Below, piece by piece: positions 10,868-20,359 of a DNA stretch of 64,000 nt. The notes beneath the pieces are model-generated. The model had not been told where the DNA came from, searched no databases, and worked only from the letters and a program-made list of their open reading frames with translations. This DNA comes from Siccirubricoccus sp. G192 (GTDB lineage Bacteria; Pseudomonadota; Alphaproteobacteria; Acetobacterales; Acetobacteraceae): contig NZ_JAHREN010000001.1 of assembly GCF_019084075.1 (NCBI RefSeq), positions 434,001 to 498,000 of the forward strand, given 5' to 3'. Positions within the stretch are counted from its first letter, which is position 1. Every line of letters begins with the position of its first letter. The position numbers were made by a program, and so were the translations under genes.

Positions 10868-10942
10868 TGGTGGGCGCGACAGGGATTGAACCTGTGACCC
10901 TTCGCGTGTGAAGCGAATGCTCTCCCGCTGAGCTACGCGCCC
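10868..10942 (-). tRNA. tRNA-Val (anticodon CAC)
   Basis: Read on the minus strand, the sequence folds into a standard cloverleaf. The acceptor arms are GGGCGCG and CGCGCCC with discriminator A, the CCA is encoded, the T arm contains GGTTCAATCC, and the anticodon loop TTCACAC gives CAC for valine. The gene lies between two plus-strand genes and has no obvious own terminator. Confidence 0.96.
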
Positions 10943-11035
10943 GAGAGGCCGGACGGATAGGGCCCCCGCCCGGCGGAGTCAAGCGCCCGCGAAGGCCCGT
11001 TGCCGCGCCTCGGCGGCGACCCATATGCTGCCCGC

Positions 11036-11842
11036 ATGAGGCTGCGCCGGCTGCTCGCCCTGCTCGTCTTCGGCCTGGCCCTGCCCGCCGCTCCGGCCGG
11101 CGCGGAGGCGATGCTCGCGCGCTACGAGGTCCGCGTCGCCGGGCTGCTGGTGCTGCGGATGGAGGCGCTGTTCGACCTCGATGGGCCGCGCTACCTGATC
11201 CGCGCCCGCATCCGCAGCGCCGGCCTCGCCGGTGCCCTGGCCAGCAGCGACCAGATCACCTCGGCCGAGGGCGCCTGGCGCGGCGCCGATCCGGTGCCGC
11301 TGCGCTTCCTGGCGGAGGGAAGCTGGCGCGGCAGCCCGCGCCAGGTGGTGCTGGACTATGCCCTGCCCGGCCGGCCGCAGCTCCGTGCCCTGGAGCCGCC
11401 GAACGGCACGGAATGGGAGGTGGTGCCGGAGCCCCTGCGGCACGGCACCATGGATACGCTCTCGGCCCTGGCCAAGCTCGCCCGCATCGTGGCCCTGACC
11501 GGCCGCTGCGATACCGAGGCGGCCGTCTTCGATGGCCGCAGGCGGGCCGACTACACGGTGCGGACCGCCGGGACGGAACGCCTGGCGCTGGAAGGCGCCT
11601 TCGCCGGCGAGGCGCTGCGCTGCGCCTTCGAGGGCCGCGTCATCGCCGGCTTCCGCACCGGCCACGACCCGGAGGAGGCGCGGCGGCCGCATCCCGCCAC
11701 CGCTTGGCTGGCCCGGCCGCTGCCGGGCCAGGCGCCGCTGCCGGTGCGGGTCGAACTCGCCAGCCGCTGGTTCGGCACCGTCCGCGTGGTGCTGGTCGGC
11801 GTGCAGCCGCTAAGGCAGGAGATCGCGGAGCAACGCCGGTAG
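11036..11842 (+). CDS. DUF3108 exported protein
   Basis: This 268-residue protein starts with a basic signal peptide ending near AGAEA and matches the DUF3108 pattern of exported beta-rich proteins of unknown function (AxYEVRVAGL opening, later TMDTLSALA segment). ATG 11036 is preferred over the upstream GTG at 11000 because the signal peptide begins there. The 3' end overlaps the convergent gph gene by 33 bases, so the two messages are antisense to each other at their ends. Confidence 0.85.
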   Translation: MRLRRLLALLVFGLALPAAPAGAEAMLARYEVRVAGLLVLRMEALFDLDGPRYLIRARIRSAGLAGALASSDQITSAEGAWRGADPVPLRFLAEGSWRGSPRQVVLDYALPGRPQLRALEPPNGTEWEVVPEPLRHGTMDTLSALAKLARIVALTGRCDTEAAVFDGRRRADYTVRTAGTERLALEGAFAGEALRCAFEGRVIAGFRTGHDPEEARRPHPATAWLARPLPGQAPLPVRVELASRWFGTVRVVLVGVQPLRQEIAEQRR

Positions 11843-12460
11843 CGCCGCCGGCGTGGCGGCGATGGCGGCGGCGCCCGCGGCCATGGCGGGCGGGCCATAG
11901 CCCCAGCCGGCGAAGAGGCAGGGCAGCCCGGCGCCCTGCGCCGCCAGCACGTCGTTGCGATGGTCGCCGATCAGCACCGCCCCGGCCGGGTCGCCCCCGG
12001 CCGCGCGCAGCGTCCCCAGCAGGTGCCCGGGATCGGGCTTGCGCACCGGGAAGCTGTCGCCGCCGCCAACCGCGGCGAAACGACCCGCGAGTCCGAGCCC
12101 GCCGAGCAGCGCCGCCGTCGCCGCCGCCGGCTTGTTGGTGCAGACCGCGAGCCGCCAGCCCGCCGCCTCCAGCTCCGCCAGCAGCTCGGCAATGCCGGGG
12201 AACAACCGGGTCTCGACCGCGGCATGGGCGGTGTAGTCGGCCGAGAATTCCTCCAGCGCCGCCGGGTCGAAATCCAGGCCACGGGCGGCCAGGGCGCGCT
12301 CCACCAGCACCGGTACCCCATCGCCGACCATGGCCACCACCTCGGCCCGGGTGAAGGGCGGCAGGCCGCGCGCGGCCATCAGCCGGTCCAGCGCGGCGTG
12401 GAGGTCGGGCGCGCTGTCCACCAGCGTGCCATCGAGGTCGAAAACAGCGGTTCGGGGCAT
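11810..12460 (-). CDS. gph: Phosphoglycolate phosphatase, HAD superfamily
   Basis: This enzyme hydrolyses 2-phosphoglycolate formed by DNA repair or oxygenase reactions. The 216-residue HAD protein has motif I FDLDGTLVDS with both catalytic Asp residues, the CTNKP motif (II), Lys in VRKPDP (III) and IGDHRNDV (IV). The alpha-helical cap typical of Gph sits between motifs I and II. It is transcribed away from glmU, and its end overlaps the DUF3108 gene. Other HAD phosphatases share these motifs, so the exact substrate is family-based. Confidence 0.88.
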   Translation of the reverse strand: MPRTAVFDLDGTLVDSAPDLHAALDRLMAARGLPPFTRAEVVAMVGDGVPVLVERALAARGLDFDPAALEEFSADYTAHAAVETRLFPGIAELLAELEAAGWRLAVCTNKPAAATAALLGGLGLAGRFAAVGGGDSFPVRKPDPGHLLGTLRAAGGDPAGAVLIGDHRNDVLAAQGAGLPCLFAGWGYGPPAMAAGAAAIAATPAALPALLRDLLP

Positions 12461-12598
12461 CAGCCAAGCCTGGCCCGGCAGGCGGATTTCCGCAATGCCG
12501 GGCGGAACCGTCGGCCCTGCGCCGGAGCGTCACATCCGGCAATCCATCTTGACCCCATGGCCCCGGGCCACCCCGGATCACCTGGGCTATTGTGGCAG

Positions 12599-12623
12599 GG
12601 GCGGTTTCGCCGGAAAACCGCCC
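12599..12623. repeat. Hairpin between gph and glmU
   Basis: Perfect 9-base arms (GGGCGGTTT and AAACCGCCC) with a 7-base loop lie in the 232-bp divergent gap between gph and glmU. No T tract follows. It may be a leader structure of glmU or an operator; the sequence alone does not decide. Confidence 0.4.
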
Positions 12624-12692
12624 GGAATGCGCCGGCAGATGTCCTACGCCGCGGCTTGCCTGCCGGGTGCCGCACCGAGTACCGGAGGGTCC

Positions 12693-14134
12693 ATGCCTGC
12701 CGCTGCCATCATCCTCGCCGCCGGTCTCGGCACCCGCATGCGCTCGGCCCTGCCGAAGGCGCTGCACCCGATCGCCGGGCGGCCCATGCTCAACCACCTG
12801 ATCGCCGCCTGCGAGGGGATCTTCGAGCGCATCCTGGTGGTGGTCGGCCCGGACATGCCGGCGCTGGAGGCGGCCGCCGTCCCGCATGCCACGGTGGTGC
12901 AGGCCGAGCGGCTCGGCACCGGCCATGCCGCCCTGCAGGCCGCCCCCCTGCTGCGGGACTTCGCCGGCGACGTGGCGGTGCTCTATGCCGACAGCCCGCT
13001 GATCTCGCCGGCGACCATCCGGGCCCTGCTGGCGCGGCGGGCGGCGGCCAGGCTGGCGCTGCTGGCGATGCGCCCGGCCGATCCTGGGCGCTACGGGCGG
13101 GTGGTGCTGGACACGGCGGGCGACGTGCTGCGGGTGGTCGAATGGGCGGATGCGGATGCGGCCGGGCGGGCGATCCCGCTCTGCAATGCCGGCGTGGTCT
13201 CCGCCCCCGCCGCCGACCTGTTCCGCTGGCTGGAGGCGGTGCGGCCCCACAACGCCCAGGGCGAATACTACCTCACCGACATCGTGGCGCTCGCCCGCGC
13301 CGAGGGCCGCCGCGTGCTGGCCGAGGAAGCGCCGGAGGCGGAACTCCGCGGGATCAACAGCCGCGCCGAACTGGCCGAGGCCGAGGCAGGCGCGCAGGCC
13401 GCCCTCCGCGCCGCGGCGCTGGAGGGCGGCGCCACCCTGACGGCGCCGGAGACGGTGTTCTTCTCCTGGGACACGCGGCTCGGCCAGGATGTGACGGTCG
13501 GCCCGAATGTGGTCTTCGGCCCCGGCGTGGTGGTGGAGGACGGCGCCGAGATCCGGGCCTTCAGCCACCTGGAGGGCTGCCTGGTGCAGGCCGGTGCCAT
13601 CATCGGCCCCTTCGCCCGGCTGCGGCCCGGCACCAGGGTGGGGCGCCGCGCGCATGTCGGCAATTTCGTGGAGCTGAAGGCGGCGCTGCTCGGCGATGGC
13701 GCCAAGGCCAATCACCTGAGCTATCTTGGCGATGCGGTGGTGGGGGCGGGGGCGAATATCGGTGCCGGCACCATCACCTGCAATTACGACGGCATCCACA
13801 AGCACCGCACCGAGATCGGCGAGGGCGCCTTCATCGGCAGCGACACCGCGCTGGTGGCGCCGGTGACGGTGGGGGCGCGGGCGCTTGTCGCGGCCGGCAG
13901 CGTGGTGACGGAGGATGTGCCGGCGGATGCGCTGGCGGTGGCGCGGGGGCGGCAGGTGAACAAGGCGGGGCGGGGCTTCAAGGGACAGCGGCCCGCCGAA
14001 GATCGGTCCGATGACCGGAGCGCCGAAAGGCGCGGAGGTCTGAATCGGCCCGCCGAACAGGATCGGTCCGATGACCGGAGCGCCGAAGGGCGCGGAGGTC
14101 TGAATCGGCCCGCGCAACCCGAGGGAGCAGCATA

Positions 14135-14135
<1 letters not shown>
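12693..14135 (+). CDS. glmU: Bifunctional GlcNAc-1-P uridyltransferase / GlcN-1-P acetyltransferase, with repeat-derived tail
   Basis: GlmU makes UDP-GlcNAc from glucosamine-1-phosphate in two steps. ATG 12693 follows a GGAGGG site. The N-terminal pyrophosphorylase domain begins with the LAAGLGTRMRS signature and has the Lys of PKALHPI. The C-terminal left-handed beta-helix is seen from about residue 255, with the NFVELK and NHLSYLGDA acetyltransferase signatures. The normal end of the family would be near VNKAGRGFKGQ (about residue 430). Here the frame runs on for about 48 residues encoded by two copies of a 60-bp hairpin repeat, giving 480 residues with the motif DRSDDRSAE repeated. glmS starts inside the stop codon (TAATG), so the two are translationally coupled. 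Confidence 0.94.
13989..14113 (+). repeat. Two tandem 60-bp stop-adjacent hairpin repeats inside glmU 3' end
   Basis: Two nearly identical 60-bp units (starting at 14001 and 14061) with a partial third at 13989. Each holds a hairpin with outer arms GACC/GGTC and inner arms GCGCC/GGCGC, flanked by CGGTCCGAT and ATCGGCCCG. The same architecture is seen at 36266, 55797 and 62276. The unit is a multiple of three, so it is translated in frame. Confidence 0.85.
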
Positions 14136-15958
<1,823 letters not shown>

Positions 15959-15974
15959 CTGCGGCTGGGTAGCG

Positions 15975-16916
15975 CTACTGCGGCTCCACTCCCAGCGCCC
16001 GCAGCACGGCGCCATGCGCTGCGTATTCGGCCGCGAGCCGCGCGGCGAAGGCGCGGCGGTCCTGGAATTGCGGCACCACGCCCCAATGCGCGGCGGCGCG
16101 GGCGAAGACCTCGCCCTGCATCGCGCTGCGGCAGGCGGCTTCCAGCCGGTCCAGCACCGGCTCCGGCGTGCCGCGCACCGTGAAGAGGCCGGCATAGCTG
16201 AACTGCTCGGCATCGATCCCCTGTTCACGCGCCGTCGGCACATCCGGGAAATCGGGATGGCGGCGGTTGGAGAAGCTGGCCAGCAGCCGCATCTGCCCGG
16301 CGCGGGCCATGGGCACGCCGCTCGCCACCACGATGGCGGCGAAATCGAGCCGCCCGGCCAGCACCTCCACCAGGCTGGCATTGTCGCCGCGGAAGGGCAG
16401 GTGGGTGTATTCGCCGCCCGCCGCCACCTGCACCCGATGCACGCCGAGGAAGGGCGCCGAATTCGGCCCCGGCGAGCCGAAGGCCAGCGGCCGCCGCCGC
16501 GCCTCCGCCACCAGATCCGGCAGGCTGCGCCAGGGGCTGTCGGCGCGGACCATGAGGCCGAGGATGTTCTCCGTCACGTTGCAGACCGGCGCGACCGCAT
16601 CGGGGCCAAGGCCGGTGTTCCGCACCAGATGCGGCTGCACCGCCAGCGGCACCAGCGGCGAATAGGCGAGGGTATGGCCATCCGGCGGGCTCGCCGCCAG
16701 GGCGCGCATCCCGACCACGCCGGACCCGCCCTCGCGCGACATCACCACCACGGTCTGGCCGAGCGCGGCGGTGAAGGATTCCGCCAGGGCGCGGGCCACG
16801 GCATCGGTGCTGCTGCCGGTGGCATAGGGGTTGATGATGGTGATGGGGCGGTCCGGGAAGGCCCGCGCCGCAATTGGGGCAAGGAGCAGCGCGAGCAGCA
16901 GCGCGAGGCGCGACAT
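15975..16916 (-). CDS. Tripartite tricarboxylate transporter substrate-binding protein (Bug/TctC family)
   Basis: This periplasmic binding protein belongs to the Bug family, which captures carboxylates and related small molecules. ATG 16916 is chosen because GGAGG lies 7 bases ahead; an ATG at 16922 overlaps the stop of the cyclase gene but is too close to the ribosome site. The 313-residue product has a signal peptide ending ARA-F, then FPDRPITIINPYATGS and GGSGVVGMRALAASPPDGHTL, both typical of the family. No TctA/TctB membrane genes are in the window, so it is an orphan receptor. It forms an operon with the cyclase, suggesting that the ligand is the cyclase substrate or product. Confidence 0.88.
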   Translation of the reverse strand: MSRLALLLALLLAPIAARAFPDRPITIINPYATGSSTDAVARALAESFTAALGQTVVVMSREGGSGVVGMRALAASPPDGHTLAYSPLVPLAVQPHLVRNTGLGPDAVAPVCNVTENILGLMVRADSPWRSLPDLVAEARRRPLAFGSPGPNSAPFLGVHRVQVAAGGEYTHLPFRGDNASLVEVLAGRLDFAAIVVASGVPMARAGQMRLLASFSNRRHPDFPDVPTAREQGIDAEQFSYAGLFTVRGTPEPVLDRLEAACRSAMQGEVFARAAAHWGVVPQFQDRRAFAARLAAEYAAHGAVLRALGVEPQ

Positions 16917-16918
16917 GC

Positions 16919-17707
16919 TCATTCCTCCAGGATGGCGACGGCGCGGGTCCAGCCGGCGCTGCCCTGATGCACCTTCACCGGGAAGCAGGCCACCATGAAG
17001 CCGTCGGGCGGCAGGCTTTCCAGGTTGTGCAGCTTCTCCAGGTGGCAATAGCCGATCTCCCGCCCGGCGCGATGGCCTTCCCAGATGATGTCGGCGGAGG
17101 CGCCCTCGGCGATGCGCCGCTTCGTCACGCTGAAGGGCACGTCCCAGGACCAGGCATCGGTGCCGACCAGCCGCACGCCCTGTTCCAGCAGGAAGAGCGT
17201 CGCGTCGCGGCCCATGCCGCAGCCCACATCCACATAGTCGTCCTCGCCATAGCGGCTGCCGGCGCGGGTATTCACCACCACGATCTCCAGCGGTCGGAGC
17301 CGGTGGCCGATGCGCCTGAGCTCCGCCTCCACATCCGCCGGCTGCACGAGATAGCCATCCGGCAGGTGCCGGAAGTCGAGCTTCACCCCGGGCTGGAAGC
17401 ACCAGTCGAGCGGCACCTGGTCGATCCGCCAGGACGCCTCGCCGCCCGGCACCAGGCGCTCGTTCATGCGGGAGAAGAAATGGTAGGGGCTGTCGAGATG
17501 CGTGCCGGCATGGGTGGAGATCTGCACCTGCTCGCGCGCCGCGTATTGGCCCTCCGGCAATTGGTCCAGCGAGATGCCGAAATACTGTGCGATGGGCGGG
17601 GCGGTCATGTGGTGGTCGTGATACTCGATCTTCGGCAATGCCCAGGGCGGGTCGGAGGCGATGCCGGCCTTGAGCGGCACGGAGATGTCGATGATGCGGC
17701 GCGGCAT
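16919..17707 (-). CDS. Cyclase family protein (kynurenine-formamidase-like)
   Basis: This is a metal-dependent amidohydrolase of the cyclase/formamidase family. The signature HAGTHLDSPYHF carries the metal-binding His and Asp residues, and the product of 262 residues is normal. ATG 17707 (MPRRIIDISVPL) fits the usual N-terminus. It is the first gene of a two-gene minus-strand operon with a Bug-type binding protein. The C-terminus (MVACFPVKVHQGSAGW) is nearly duplicated in a fragment at 18477-18563. The substrate cannot be told from the sequence. Confidence 0.85.
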   Translation of the reverse strand: MPRRIIDISVPLKAGIASDPPWALPKIEYHDHHMTAPPIAQYFGISLDQLPEGQYAAREQVQISTHAGTHLDSPYHFFSRMNERLVPGGEASWRIDQVPLDWCFQPGVKLDFRHLPDGYLVQPADVEAELRRIGHRLRPLEIVVVNTRAGSRYGEDDYVDVGCGMGRDATLFLLEQGVRLVGTDAWSWDVPFSVTKRRIAEGASADIIWEGHRAGREIGYCHLEKLHNLESLPPDGFMVACFPVKVHQGSAGWTRAVAILEE

Positions 17708-17814
17708 GGCCCGATTCCCCCCAGGATATCTTGCGGGCACGGTATGGGCGGCCGGCCCAGGGGGTCAACGTGGGGGTCAAGGGGTGCCGGCGCGAAAGGC
17801 TTCCGCCGAATACC

Positions 17815-17828
17815 TTGCGCCAGATCAA
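17815..17828 (+). promoter_or_regulatory. FNR/FixK-type box upstream of DUF6455 gene
   Basis: TTGCGCCAGATCAA fits the TTG-N8-CAA pattern of CRP/FNR-family anaerobic regulators, with the CCAG centre often seen in FixK/FNR sites. It is 60 bases upstream of the DUF6455 start. A site centred here would put the transcription start about 41 bases later, near 17863, and TAGCCT at 17852-17857 fits a -10 element. One half site is imperfect, and the divergent cyclase gene is also close. Confidence 0.5.
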
Positions 17829-17887
17829 ATGCTGCCGCCTCGCGACTGCCCTAGCCTATGACCGGGACCGTTGCGAGGGAGGCTGCG

Positions 17888-18496
17888 ATGCTGACCTATA
17901 ACGACTGCCTGGCCCTGAGCGAGCTTGCGCCGGAGGAAGTCGCCGCAATCGCCAGGCATGAGCACCTGCCCGAAATCGTCGCCCTGGAGATGGGCTGGTG
18001 CCTGTGCCGGACACCGGAGGGCAAGCACCTCATCCGGCGCATGATCCTCGACGACATCGAAGCCGCATGCAGGCGTGGCGATACGCGGACCGCCGCCAGG
18101 CTCGGGCTCGTGCTGCATCACTTCCTCGGAACCCATCCGGACCGGCAGGGGCCGGCGGAATCGCATGCCGGGGATGATCGCCTGACGCAGGCGCCCCGTC
18201 TCGACGCCGCGGCGACGGCCCGGATGCGCGGGCATGTGGGTGCCTATCTGGCGGCGATGCTGCGCCATTTCGGGATGGACCCCGCATCGGCGCAGGACCG
18301 CTTCCCGGACCAGATGCAGGCGGCGGAACTGTGCTGCGCGGCCTGCACCGAGACCGGCCGCTGCCGCCGCTTCCTCTCGGGCCTGGCCGGGGCCGAGGCG
18401 CCATCGGCCTTCTGCCCGAACGCGGCGCTCCTCGATGCACTTGGGCGGCTGTCGCGTAACGGTGGAGCCGGCGCCATCAGTCCTCAAGGATCGTGA
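17888..18496 (+). CDS. DUF6455 protein with C-terminal Cys cluster
   Basis: This 202-residue protein of unknown function has an N-terminal helical region (LTYNDCLALSELAPEEV) and a C-terminal DUF6455-like domain. The domain is recognisable from the Cys pattern CCAACTETGRCRRF followed by FCPNAALLDALGRL, which could bind metal or an iron-sulfur cluster. ATG 17888 is chosen because GAGGGAGG lies just ahead; the frame is open from 17858. There is no signal peptide, so it is cytoplasmic. An FNR-type box lies upstream, hinting at oxygen control. The last 20 bases overlap an antisense cyclase remnant. Confidence 0.75.
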   Translation: MLTYNDCLALSELAPEEVAAIARHEHLPEIVALEMGWCLCRTPEGKHLIRRMILDDIEAACRRGDTRTAARLGLVLHHFLGTHPDRQGPAESHAGDDRLTQAPRLDAAATARMRGHVGAYLAAMLRHFGMDPASAQDRFPDQMQAAELCCAACTETGRCRRFLSGLAGAEAPSAFCPNAALLDALGRLSRNGGAGAISPQGS

Positions 18497-18563
18497 CGAC
18501 GCGGGGCCAGCCCGCGCCACCGCGATGCAGCTTCGCCGGGAAGCAGGCCATGGCAGGCGGGCT
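18477..18563 (-). pseudogene. C-terminal remnant of a second cyclase-family gene
   Basis: On the minus strand, about 28 codons ending in a stop read MACFPAKLHRGGAGWPRVV..., closely matching the end of the intact cyclase (MVACFPVKVHQGSAGWTRAV...). Upstream of this stretch the frame has no similarity and overlaps gabD. It is a leftover 3' end of a deleted or rearranged paralogue. Confidence 0.7.
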
Positions 18564-18641
18564 CGGCCGCAGATTCCGGGCAACGCGGTGACAGGGGCGG
18601 GGGCCGGTCCTATCTTGGGCGGATCGGGAAGGAGACACCCC

Positions 18642-20120
18642 ATGCTGGACGCCACCGCGAAGCTGCCGCTCAAGGACCCCGAGCTGTTCCGCCAGGCCAA
18701 CTATATCGGCGGGAAATGGGTGCAGGCCGATAGCGGCAAGACCCTCACCGTCCGCAACCCCGCGACCGGCGAGCCGGTCGGCGAGGTGCCGGCCATGGGC
18801 GCCGCCGAGACCCGCCGCGCCATCGAGGCGGCGCAGGCCGCGCTCGCCGGCTGGCGCGCCATGCTGGCCAAGGACCGCTCGGCGATCCTGCGCCGGCTGA
18901 ACGACCTGATGCTGGCCAATACCGACGACCTGGCCGCCATCATGACCGCCGAGCAGGGCAAGCCGCTGTCCGAGAGCAAGGGCGAGATCGCCTATGCCGC
19001 GAGCTTCATCGAGTGGTTCGCCGAGGAAGGCAAGCGCATCTACGGCGACACCATCCCGCAGAACGCCAAGGGCCGCCGCATCATCGTGCAGAAGGAGCCG
19101 ATCGGCGTCTTCGCCGCCATCACGCCCTGGAATTTCCCCTCCGCCATGATTACCCGCAAGACCGGGCCGGGCTGGGCCGCGGGCTGCACCGGGGTGATCC
19201 GCCCGGCCTCGCAGACGCCCTTCTCGGCGCTGGCGATCGCCGTGCTGGCGGAGCGCGCGGGGATGCCGCCCGGCGTCTGCAACGTCATCACCGGGCCCTC
19301 CGGCGAGACGGGCAAGGAACTCACCTCCAACCCGATGGTGCGCAAGCTGACCTTCACCGGCAGCACCGATGTCGGCCGCATCCTGCTGGCGCAATGCGCG
19401 CCGACCATCAAGAAGACCAGCATGGAGCTTGGCGGCAACGCGCCCTTCATCGTCTTCGACGATGCCGATCTCGATGCGGCGGTGCAGGGCGCCATGGCCA
19501 GCAAGTATCGCAACACCGGCCAGACCTGCGTCTGCGCCAACCGCATCCTGGTGCAGGATGGCGTCTATGATGCCTTCGCCGCCAAGCTGAAGGCGGCCGT
19601 GGAAGCGCTGAAGGTCGGCCCCGGCACCGAGCCGGGCGTGACCCAGGGCCCGCTCATCAACGCCGATGCGGTGGCCAAGGTGGAGGAGCATATCGCCGAT
19701 GCCACGGCGAAGGGTGCCACCATCGTCACCGGCGGCAAGCGGCACCCGCGCGGCGGCAATTTCTTCGAGCCGACCATCCTCGCCAATGTCCCGCATGGGG
19801 CCATGATCTTCACCGAGGAGACCTTCGGCCCGGTCGCGCCGCTGTTCCGCTTCAAGACGGAGGAGGAGGCGATCGCGCTGGCCAATGACACGCCCTTCGG
19901 CCTAGCCGCCTATTTCTACGCCCGCGACATCGGCCGCATCTTCCGGGTGGCGGAGGCGATCGAGGCCGGCATCATCGGCGTAAATGAGGGGCTGATCAGC
20001 ACGGAAGTCGCGCCCTTTGGCGGCGTGAAGGAAAGCGGCCTCGGCCGCGAGGGCAGCCATTACGGCATCGAGGAGTACCTCGAAGTGAAGTATCTGGCGC
20101 TGGGCGGCATCGGGACGTAA
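18642..20120 (+). CDS. gabD: NAD(P)-dependent succinate-semialdehyde dehydrogenase
   Basis: This aldehyde dehydrogenase oxidises succinate semialdehyde to succinate in GABA breakdown. The 492-residue protein has an AAGGAG site before ATG 18642. The catalytic motifs are MELGGNAPF (general-base Glu) and GQTCVCANR (nucleophilic Cys, followed by the second Cys found in GabD). The overall sequence from KTGPGWAAGC through FTGSTDVGR follows the GabD subfamily closely. One oddity is VIRPASQTP where nearly all relatives have KPAS: the Lys that contacts the cofactor is Arg. The 239 bp after it contain four inverted repeats. Confidence 0.9.
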   Translation: MLDATAKLPLKDPELFRQANYIGGKWVQADSGKTLTVRNPATGEPVGEVPAMGAAETRRAIEAAQAALAGWRAMLAKDRSAILRRLNDLMLANTDDLAAIMTAEQGKPLSESKGEIAYAASFIEWFAEEGKRIYGDTIPQNAKGRRIIVQKEPIGVFAAITPWNFPSAMITRKTGPGWAAGCTGVIRPASQTPFSALAIAVLAERAGMPPGVCNVITGPSGETGKELTSNPMVRKLTFTGSTDVGRILLAQCAPTIKKTSMELGGNAPFIVFDDADLDAAVQGAMASKYRNTGQTCVCANRILVQDGVYDAFAAKLKAAVEALKVGPGTEPGVTQGPLINADAVAKVEEHIADATAKGATIVTGGKRHPRGGNFFEPTILANVPHGAMIFTEETFGPVAPLFRFKTEEEAIALANDTPFGLAAYFYARDIGRIFRVAEAIEAGIIGVNEGLISTEVAPFGGVKESGLGREGSHYGIEEYLEVKYLALGGIGT

Positions 20121-20132
20121 TATTGACGGCGC

Positions 20133-20336
20133 TTGATCGTGACCGATCAATCGCCCCTCAATCGCCGGGTGGGCCGCCTCCGCGGCCGTCGTGCTGCTAG
20201 CGCGCTTTCGGCACGACGCCTACGCCGCACTGGCGGCGGGCCGCAGAAGCGGCCTTGGCATGAGCCAAAGGCTCATGCCGCTGGTATTGGCCCGCGCCCT
20301 GTCGCATATCCCCCTCTCCCGCCGTGCGGGAGAGGG
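20133..20336. repeat. Cluster of four inverted repeats between gabD and gor
   Basis: Four perfect inverted repeats stand in a row: TTGATCG/CGATCAA (20133-20150), GTCGTGC/GCACGAC (20188-20217), GGCATGAGCC/GGCTCATGCC with a 3-base loop (20257-20279), and CCCTCTCCCGC/GCGGGAGAGGG with a 3-base loop (20312-20336). None is followed by a T tract. The last ends 23 bases before the gor start. Confidence 0.7.
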
Positions 20337-20359
20337 CTGGGATGAGGATGGACAGCCAC

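Noticed and set aside
20133..20150. TTGATCG/CGATCAA palindrome as an FNR site
   Set aside because: The half sites are separated by 8 bases instead of 4, so it does not fit TTGAT-N4-ATCAA; kept only as an inverted repeat.
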